In this document: in pieces, positions 57,752-64,000 of the stretch
Layout: each line of letters starts with the position of its first letter
How positions within the stretch are numbered: position 1 is the stretch's first letter
NCBI GenBank assembly: GCA_015059685.1
Contig: SUZW01000006.1
Coordinates: 1 to 64,000 of the forward strand
DNA length: 64,000 nt
From: Rikenellaceae bacterium
Lineage (GTDB): Bacteria > Bacteroidota > Bacteroidia > Bacteroidales > Rikenellaceae
Reading direction: 5' to 3'
Position numbers and translations under genes: made by a program
The notes under the pieces: model-generated
What the model was told of the DNA's origin: nothing
The model's input: only the letters and a program-made list of their open reading frames with translations
The model's database searches: none

Positions 57752-59183
57752 TGTAATATTGCGATATGTCGGTGCGGTGATGCTTATCGTCGCAGCCTTT
57801 ATGGCTATATCGGCTGTGATATCGGCTGTGTCGCACGATACGGGCTTCTATCCGTTGCTCCTGTCGTCGTTGCTGACACTGGTGCTGGGCGGTTTTCCGC
57901 TGCTCTTTGTGCCTCGTACCGATAACATAACCACCAAGGAGGGCTTTGTGATTGTTGTAGGCTCGTGGGTGTTGTCGTGTGTAGTAGGAATGTTCCCCTA
58001 CTTGATATGGGGCGGCGAGTTTACCATTGTAAATGCGTGGTTCGAGTCGGTTTCGGGCTTTACGACTACGGGAGCCTCGATTTTGACCAATATAGAGGCC
58101 TTGCCGCAAGGCTTGCTGTTTTGGCGTTCGGCAACATGTTGGATCGGAGGTGCAGGCGTGGTTATGTTTGCGCTCCTGATTTTGCCGTCGCTCGGCACGA
58201 ACAAAATGGCGTTGTCGGGTATCGAGCTTTCGTCGCTTGCCAAGGACAACTACCGCTATCGTACGCAGATGATTGTCCGCATACTGCTCGTTGTCTATGT
58301 GGGACTTACGCTCATCACTACCCTGCTGCTGAAGGTCTCGGGTATGCGTTGGTTTGATGCCGTAAATCACGCTATGTCGGCTTGTGCTACGGGTGGTTTT
58401 TCGACCAAGAATGCGAGTGTCGGCTACTTCAATAGCCCACTCATCGAGGCTATACTCGTTGTGGCGATGTTCCTCTCGAGTGTCCATTTCGGACTTATCT
58501 ATTCGACCTTCACACGACGAGGCAACAACCTGTTCCGTTCGGAGGTTGTGCGAACTTATGTCTGTATAATTGTCGTTGCAACGCTATTTGTGGCAGCGAG
58601 TCTCTTCTTTACCGATATATACACTTCGCCACTCGAGTCGTTGCGCCAGTCGCTGTTCCAGGTCGTGTCGCTAATCACGACTACGGGATTTGCCACGGCA
58701 GACACGAACCTATGGACTCCGTTTGCTATCGTTGTGCTTATCATTGTGTCGATAATCTGCGGTTGTGCGGGCTCCACGGCGGGTGGTGTCAAGGTGGATA
58801 GAGCTTTGCTCTATGGTAAGGTGTTGAAGGCTCGTCTGCGAGGACAGCAGCACCCTAACGCCATAATTCGTGTTCGTCTTGATGGTATCTTGCAGGAGGA
58901 TAGACATTTGCAGGCGGTAACACTATTTATAACGACCTACTTTGTGCTGATACTTGCGGGTACGCTGTCGAGTACGCTGTTCGGTATGGACCTGCTCACG
59001 GCATTTACCTCGTCGGTGGCATTCATAGGCAATGTAGGCCCCGGCTTTGGTGAGGCCGGCTCCTACGACAACTACGCTGCCATACCTGCGGTGTTGAAGT
59101 TGCAGGGCACGGTGCTGATGTTGATGGGTCGTTTGGAGATTTTCGGATTTATACAGTTCTTGTTTATTAAGATGTGGCGATGA
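57741..59183 (+). CDS. trkH: Potassium uptake protein TrkH
   Basis: The membrane channel subunit of Trk/Ktr potassium uptake, 480 residues. Four M1-P-M2 repeats with selectivity-filter segments are visible: TTTGAS, CATGGFS, TTTGFA and NVGPG. No trkA gene lies in the window, so the gating ring must be elsewhere. It overlaps the HAMP protein gene upstream (11 bases) and the SPOR-like gene downstream (ATGA), an unusually tight trio. Confidence 0.93.
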   Translation: MRFSVILRYVGAVMLIVAAFMAISAVISAVSHDTGFYPLLLSSLLTLVLGGFPLLFVPRTDNITTKEGFVIVVGSWVLSCVVGMFPYLIWGGEFTIVNAWFESVSGFTTTGASILTNIEALPQGLLFWRSATCWIGGAGVVMFALLILPSLGTNKMALSGIELSSLAKDNYRYRTQMIVRILLVVYVGLTLITTLLLKVSGMRWFDAVNHAMSACATGGFSTKNASVGYFNSPLIEAILVVAMFLSSVHFGLIYSTFTRRGNNLFRSEVVRTYVCIIVVATLFVAASLFFTDIYTSPLESLRQSLFQVVSLITTTGFATADTNLWTPFAIVVLIIVSIICGCAGSTAGGVKVDRALLYGKVLKARLRGQQHPNAIIRVRLDGILQEDRHLQAVTLFITTYFVLILAGTLSSTLFGMDLLTAFTSSVAFIGNVGPGFGEAGSYDNYAAIPAVLKLQGTVLMLMGRLEIFGFIQFLFIKMWR

Positions 59184-60679
59184 AACGAATATTGTTGACA
59201 TTGTCTGCTGCGTTGTCGGTAATGACTGCCGTGGCACAAAATAGAGAGGTGTTGGTGCGAGATGTGGAGCGTGCGGAGGCTGTGCGTGACTCGATAGCCG
59301 AGGAGCTAAATAGTCGTCGTGCGGAGTATCTGCGTGATGCGGCTCGACGCACGGAGTTGGGGGTGTCGATACTTACCTTGGAGCAGGCTCTGCGTGATGC
59401 GCAAAAGGGCTATGAGGGGCTTGTAGCGCAGGTTTCGAAGCACGATGCGAGTGTTGCACTTGCCGACTATCGTAACGCTGCGACCTCTCAAAATAGCGAG
59501 GAGCAGAGCCAACCAAAGGAGCAGGCCTACACGCCCGACAAGAGTCGTCTGCGTCGCAATTTGGTCGATAACGACTACTTTGTGGAGCGTCTTTCGGAGG
59601 CGGACTACCAGACACTGCGTGAGGCGCAGAAGCGTGAGCGTGTGGCACAGCAATATATCGACAAATATATGAAGCATTATGCCGAGTTGCTCGCTCTGCA
59701 ACGCCGATATATGGAGGTTGCAACACGAGAGGAGGCAGATAGCGTGGCACGACTTTTCAGGGCCAAGCAGAGTCAGCTGACCTCGTGTGACGAGGCTATC
59801 GAGCGTGAGTGGTCGTCGATATATTTCAACAAGATGTACATCTATGACCTGCTTATGGAGCGTGAGAAAAATGTAGCAATGCTCGATCTCTCGGCTTCGG
59901 GCGCAGCAGCGGCCGAGCGAGAGATAAACGAGGTTAGTGACCTCTACGCTTCGAATGCGTTGATGGGCTACAATATTCGCAAAAAGTCCCTTGTGAGCTA
60001 CGAAACGGCCCTTGCCTCGACTTTGTCGCTCACTACAGCACGCGACTCGTTGAGGAGCGTGGCTGCGGAGTTGCGCAATCGCGACTACCGCCTCTCTCGC
60101 CTGTTGCTCGAGCGTCGTAGTTTTATCGTCTATGAGCCTATCGAGGTCAAGGGTACAACATTCTACAATACGAAAAATCCGATACCGCATACGAAGGTCT
60201 ATGACTACGGTACGATATATCGTGTACGCATTGGTCTGTTCAAGAATAGACCAAACCTTATAGCCCTGCGAGGCGTTACACCTCTTTCATACACTGATGC
60301 CTACAATAACGGGCTCTACGCCTACTTTGTGGGTGGTTTCCGTACCGAGCAGGAGGCGAAAGATGGCGCTGCTGAACTCAAACGAATGGGCTTCAAAGCC
60401 CCTGTGGTGGCGGTGTGGGTAGATGGCGACTACTACCCTACGGTCGATGATATGCGTCGCTCGCAGAGTCTCTACAATATCGAGATTTCGGGCATTGCGA
60501 CACTCTCGGATGATGTGAAGGCTCGAATACTGACGCACAAGAACGACTGCACAATATCCCGTATAGGCTCGACCTTTGTGGTCGGCACATTCGAGGGTAA
60601 GTCGGCTGCCGAGGCTGTAGCCGCAGATTTGAGGTCTGTGGGTAACGGTATCACGGTTGAGGTTGTGAAGAAACCATAA
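59180..60679 (+). CDS. Periplasmic coiled-coil protein with SPOR-like domains
   Basis: Start at 59180 (MKRILLTLSAALS; ATGA overlap with trkH), about 499 residues. After a signal peptide (cleavage near VAQNR) come long charged helices likely to form coiled coils (about 20-75, 125-300), then two SPOR-like segments (YRVRIGLFKNRP and YAYFVGGFRTEQEAKDGAAELKRMGF near 345-415; FVVGTFEGKSAAEAVAADLRSVG near 465-490). SPOR domains bind denuded peptidoglycan at division sites. A cell-wall role is likely, but why it is coupled to trkH is unclear. Confidence 0.75.
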   Translation: MKRILLTLSAALSVMTAVAQNREVLVRDVERAEAVRDSIAEELNSRRAEYLRDAARRTELGVSILTLEQALRDAQKGYEGLVAQVSKHDASVALADYRNAATSQNSEEQSQPKEQAYTPDKSRLRRNLVDNDYFVERLSEADYQTLREAQKRERVAQQYIDKYMKHYAELLALQRRYMEVATREEADSVARLFRAKQSQLTSCDEAIEREWSSIYFNKMYIYDLLMEREKNVAMLDLSASGAAAAEREINEVSDLYASNALMGYNIRKKSLVSYETALASTLSLTTARDSLRSVAAELRNRDYRLSRLLLERRSFIVYEPIEVKGTTFYNTKNPIPHTKVYDYGTIYRVRIGLFKNRPNLIALRGVTPLSYTDAYNNGLYAYFVGGFRTEQEAKDGAAELKRMGFKAPVVAVWVDGDYYPTVDDMRRSQSLYNIEISGIATLSDDVKARILTHKNDCTISRIGSTFVVGTFEGKSAAEAVAADLRSVGNGITVEVVKKP

Positions 60680-60701
60680 ATTAAATTATAAAAGAACTAC
60701 T

Positions 60702-63332
60702 ATGAAGAGATTTTTAACACTGGTTTTGGCTCTCGTAGCACTGCCGACAATGGTGTTTGCCGACAACGACCCAAAGGCCGATGAGAAGGCACAGGTTGTG
60801 GCGGGTAATGCCCGTTTTACGGTGCTGACACCGCAGTTGATCCGTATGGAGTGGAGCGAGGACGGAAAGTTCGAGGACCGAGCTACGCTGACATTCGTAA
60901 ATCGAAAGTTGGAGGTGCCGCAGTTCAAGGTGCGCCAGAGCAAGTCGAAATTGACCATCACGACTTCGAATGTTACACTCACCTACCTCAAGGGGGCAAA
61001 GTTCTCGGCAGAGAACCTCAAAGCCGAGATTTTGGTCAATGGCGAGAAGGTCGTGTGGCACTATGGCGATGTTGATACCCAGAACCTTATGGGTACGACA
61101 CGCACACTCGATGGAGCCGATGGTGCAAAGTTGCGCAAGAAGGATCCGATGGAGCTGGGACTTCTCTCTCGTAGTGGTTGGAGCGTTGTAGATGACTCGA
61201 AGCGGCATCTCTTTGTGCCTGTAGAGTCGCATTGGAAGCAGTGGGTTGAGTGTCGCCCCGAGGGTGACAGACTCGACCTGTATCTTTTTGCCTACGGACA
61301 CGAATATACCAAGGCATTGAAGGACTACACCCGTGTTGCGGGAAATATTCCGTTACCACCGAAGTATGTGTTTGGCTATTGGTGGAGCCGCTATTGGCAA
61401 TATTCGGACAACGAGTTGCGTGACTTGGTCGAGACGATGCACTCGTTGGATATTCCTATCGATGTGCTGATTGTCGATATGGATTGGCACGAGACCTGGG
61501 GTATGACTTTCAAAGACCCACGCAAAGATGAGTATGGTCAGAAGATAGGCTGGACGGGCTACACTTGGAAGAAACAGCTCTTCCCTTCACCGGAGAATTT
61601 CTTTGAGTGGTGCCGTAAGCAGAAACTGAAGACTTCGCTTAATCTCCACCCTGCATCGGGTATTCCTACCAATGAGGAGCCATACGAGCGTTTTGCCAAG
61701 GCATACGGCTGGACAGAGAAGGGCAAGGGCATACCTTATAAGATGTCGGAGCAGAAGTGGGCGGATGCCTATTTCAATACCGTGCTTGGTCCTATGGAGA
61801 AGCAGGGCGTAGATTTCTGGTGGCTCGATTGGCAGCAGTGGAAAGAGAGTAAGTATGTAGAGGGTTTGAGTAATACTTTTTGGCTCAACCACACATTCAA
61901 TCACCACATGAACGAGAAGGGTGACGAACGACCTCTGATATACCACCGTTGGGGCGGTATGGGTTCGCATCGTTATCAGGTTGGTTTCTCGGGCGACACC
62001 TATATCTCGTGGGCATCGTTGGCATTCCTGCCTTGGTTTACGGCTACGGCTTCGAATGTGGGCTACGGCTATTGGGGACACGATATTGGTGGTCACTTTT
62101 ATCACAAAGAGGAGGAGAAAACCCCTACAAATCCGGAGCTGTTCCTGCGTTGGTTGCAGTACGGAGTCTTTACACCTGTGTTCAAGACACACGCCTCGAA
62201 GAGTCAATATATCGAGCGTCGTATCTGGCAGTTCCCTGACCATTTCCTCGATATGAGGGCTGCTATGCACTTGCGCTACGCTCTTGTACCTTATATCTAC
62301 AGTGCGGCTCGTGAGGGCTTCGATACGGGCGTGTCGATTTGTCGCCCTATGTACTACACCTTCCCTGAAAACGAGTTGGCATATAGCTCGAAGGAGCAGT
62401 TTATGTTTGGTCGTGATCTGCTTGTTGCCCCTATCGTTTCGCCTATAGATGCAGCTACTGGCTTGGCTTCGCAGAGGGTTTGGTTGCCAAAGGGTGAGAG
62501 GTGGTTTAATATGACGAGTGGTAAGATGTATGAGGGTAGCGACGAGATTGTCGAGATACACTGCACACTCTCCGAAAATCCATACTTCGCAAAGGCGGGA
62601 GCGATTATACCGATGTATCCAAAGTCGGTTAAGAATTTGCAGGGCATAATAAACTCTTATGTCTTGACTTTTGTACCGGGTGGCGATGGCGAAACGACTA
62701 TCTACGAGGATGATGGCACATCGAAAGATTATGCTTCGGCTTACGCTACAACAAAGGTTACAAAGCGTACCGAGGGCAATAAGGTCGTTATCACGATTGC
62801 ACCACGCCAAGGCTCGTTTAAGGGTGCAAAGGCTACATCGTCTTTCGAGTTGCGTCTGCCTGCAAACTATCCTCCAAAGGCGGTGCGTGTAGATGGCAAG
62901 GAGCTGAAATACAGCCGCTATGCCGAGGTTGGCGAGTGGGGTTACGACGGCTATACTCTCGCACCTTATATCCTCGTTGGCGAGGTTGATTGTGCAAAGG
63001 GCTGTACGGTTGAGGTCGAGTTTGCCGAGGGTGACTTGGCTGCGCAGGATAAGCTCTATGGCATTCAGGGCGTTGTAAATCGTTGTGTGCCTTTCACAGC
63101 GGAGTTTAAGACCGCCTATGCAACGCACTATGATGCTGCGCCACTTCTGCCTGACTTCTATATGAATGTATCGCAGACCGCAAACTTTATTATGGAGTAT
63201 CCGCAGAATATCCACAAGTGGGTGGAGAACTACTATAAGTCGCTCAACGAGTGTCTTGTGGAGATTGATAAGATTGAGGTGCTGCCTGTCGAGTTCCGAG
63301 AGCGAGTGAAGTTGCAGCTGACAAAATATTAG
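60702..63332 (+). CDS. Glycoside hydrolase family 31 (alpha-glucosidase type)
   Basis: A secreted 876-residue enzyme with a signal peptide (1-20, cleavage near VFADN). An N-terminal beta-sandwich precedes the (beta/alpha)8 barrel with nucleophile D376 in DFWWLDWQQW and acid/base D432 in GFSGDT, plus WWSRYWQY and the VDMDWHE stretch; C-terminal beta domains follow. GH31 enzymes cleave alpha-glucosidic or alpha-xylosidic bonds; the exact specificity is not evident. The WWLDWQQW form of the nucleophile region differs from the common WxDMNE, which suggests a less-studied subfamily. No SusCD pair is adjacent. Confidence 0.93.
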   Translation: MKRFLTLVLALVALPTMVFADNDPKADEKAQVVAGNARFTVLTPQLIRMEWSEDGKFEDRATLTFVNRKLEVPQFKVRQSKSKLTITTSNVTLTYLKGAKFSAENLKAEILVNGEKVVWHYGDVDTQNLMGTTRTLDGADGAKLRKKDPMELGLLSRSGWSVVDDSKRHLFVPVESHWKQWVECRPEGDRLDLYLFAYGHEYTKALKDYTRVAGNIPLPPKYVFGYWWSRYWQYSDNELRDLVETMHSLDIPIDVLIVDMDWHETWGMTFKDPRKDEYGQKIGWTGYTWKKQLFPSPENFFEWCRKQKLKTSLNLHPASGIPTNEEPYERFAKAYGWTEKGKGIPYKMSEQKWADAYFNTVLGPMEKQGVDFWWLDWQQWKESKYVEGLSNTFWLNHTFNHHMNEKGDERPLIYHRWGGMGSHRYQVGFSGDTYISWASLAFLPWFTATASNVGYGYWGHDIGGHFYHKEEEKTPTNPELFLRWLQYGVFTPVFKTHASKSQYIERRIWQFPDHFLDMRAAMHLRYALVPYIYSAAREGFDTGVSICRPMYYTFPENELAYSSKEQFMFGRDLLVAPIVSPIDAATGLASQRVWLPKGERWFNMTSGKMYEGSDEIVEIHCTLSENPYFAKAGAIIPMYPKSVKNLQGIINSYVLTFVPGGDGETTIYEDDGTSKDYASAYATTKVTKRTEGNKVVITIAPRQGSFKGAKATSSFELRLPANYPPKAVRVDGKELKYSRYAEVGEWGYDGYTLAPYILVGEVDCAKGCTVEVEFAEGDLAAQDKLYGIQGVVNRCVPFTAEFKTAYATHYDAAPLLPDFYMNVSQTANFIMEYPQNIHKWVENYYKSLNECLVEIDKIEVLPVEFRERVKLQLTKY

Positions 63333-63362
63333 TCCTTCGGAGAGGGGTAATATAACGAGCAG

Positions 63363-63395
63363 AGATGACCGAAAATCAGATTTTTTCGGTCATCT
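63363..63395. terminator. Hairpin between GH31 and the CDGSH gene
   Basis: AGATGACCGAAAA (63363-63375) pairs with TTTTCGGTCATCT (63383-63395). It overlaps the last codons of the CDGSH gene and can serve both convergent genes; T tracts are short. Confidence 0.6.
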
Positions 63396-63999
63396 TTGTC
63401 TTCTCCTCGATATGGTCCTGCCAGCGTAGTGCAGCGTGCGTGCCGTCGCAGTAGGGCTTGTTTGCCGACTCGCCACATCGACAGAGTATCGAACGGTTGC
63501 GCACCTCGTAGGAGGTGCCATCCTCCTTCACGATGCGTATTCCGCCACGCACCCACAAACCGCCACTTGCGGCCATCGCATCATCTTCGATAAGCCCGAG
63601 GCTCGGCTCGTAGTGTCGCTCGTATGGCAGGTCGGAGCCATTGCCCCAAATGGCGAGTCGCCCACTCGGGCAGAGCGATGCCTGTCGTATCGCCAAACGA
63701 CGGGAACGCTCGTCGAAGGATGTTTCGGTTGCAGCCCACACTCCCCCACCCGCATCGCAGAAGCGTGCAAAGGCGCAATATTGACTGTTGTCGGTGAGTG
63801 TGAGTTCATCGCCCGAGGTGATGTCGATATTGTCGAGCAGAGCCTCGGGGCGTGCCGTGAGCTTCGGACTCCACTTGTGATGGGTGTGCGAGCCGTCGCA
63901 GTATGGTTTCTGCTTCGAGGCTCCGCAACGACAGAGCGATGTCGGCTCTTGCTCTGTTGAGAAGTGCCGCCCCTCCTCGAAGTTCCAGCTCTCGCCCAC
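63376..63999 (-). CDS. CDGSH iron-sulfur protein, 5' end outside window
   Basis: Two CDGSH-type [2Fe-2S] motifs are present: CRCGASKQKPYCDGSH (about 23-38) and CRCGESANKPYCDGTH near the C-terminus, each giving the 3-Cys-1-His ligand set. Between them is a domain with RRLAIRQASLCPSGRLAIW typical of longer bacterial CDGSH proteins. The frame is open at the window edge and the apparent GTG start lacks the usual N-terminal domain, so the protein is truncated by the window. The role is probably redox or iron-sulfur handling; the partner is unknown. Confidence 0.85.
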   Translation of the reverse strand: MGESWNFEEGRHFSTEQEPTSLCRCGASKQKPYCDGSHTHHKWSPKLTARPEALLDNIDITSGDELTLTDNSQYCAFARFCDAGGGVWAATETSFDERSRRLAIRQASLCPSGRLAIWGNGSDLPYERHYEPSLGLIEDDAMAASGGLWVRGGIRIVKEDGTSYEVRNRSILCRCGESANKPYCDGTHAALRWQDHIEEKTKMTEKI

Positions 64000-64000
64000 C

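Noticed and set aside
61587..63215. 542-codon open frame on the minus strand
   Set aside because: It lies antisense within the GH31 gene, whose catalytic motifs and signal peptide are clear; the antisense product has no recognisable domain.

Overview
The window looks like chromosomal DNA of a Bacteroidales bacterium, possibly close to Alistipes/Rikenellaceae (the family-level guess is inference). Seen directly: many intergenic regions carry the Bacteroidetes promoter box TAnnTTTG, several with a TTG 19-21 bases upstream; the primary sigma factor is the short Bacteroidetes type; the gene set includes SusC/Oar-like outer-membrane receptors, CCDC81-type HU, LptE, DcuB, rubrerythrin and a phosphoglycerate dehydrogenase with Lys at the catalytic His position. 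Most genes are housekeeping.

Layout. 1-9.4 kb: the end of a PspC protein; prs and engB on the minus strand; a plus-strand run of NTP pyrophosphohydrolase, CaCA exchanger, HU-like membrane protein, sigma-54 activator, LptE, a small acidic protein and SecG; then an SDR and a metallo-hydrolase facing a 54-residue ferredoxin. 9.5-18 kb (minus): an outer-membrane beta-barrel protein, htpG, and ruvB-gpsA-HAD phosphatase, followed by tRNA-Arg(CCG). 18-23 kb: an FMN riboswitch and a second structured leader ahead of an Oar-like TonB-dependent receptor that ends in a 4-base convergent overlap with an NhaC-type antiporter. 23.5-36.8 kb: dnaE, trxA, a small conserved gene, an OmpA-like protein, rpoD, degP, ettA, a KilA-N gene wedged in front of hisS, and a DedA protein. 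37-46.5 kb: aroE, rubrerythrin, dcuB, two zinc/manganese ABC genes, an XRE regulator, an AT-rich gene-free stretch, hinT, rsh and recA. 46.7-55.4 kb (minus): a small zinc-ribbon protein and a 44-residue membrane peptide; fmt-serC-serA-DUF1015-SGNH; a metal ABC permease with an LptF/G permease. 55.5-64 kb: mtaB; a HAMP sensor-like protein, TrkH and a SPOR-like protein; a GH31 glycosidase; and a partial CDGSH protein.

The most unusual content is between the genes. Short tandem repeats with 7-base periods but unrelated sequences (GCTAATN, TCTCGTC, AATTGTC, AGTNAGT) and 9- or 10-base periods recur at gene boundaries. They supply promoter TTG elements for dnaE and ettA, and one array sits inside a coding region. 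A repeat element with 13-base inverted ends occurs at two loci with its core in opposite orientations relative to the same flank. The KilA-N gene is bracketed by a direct repeat covering the translation start of hisS.
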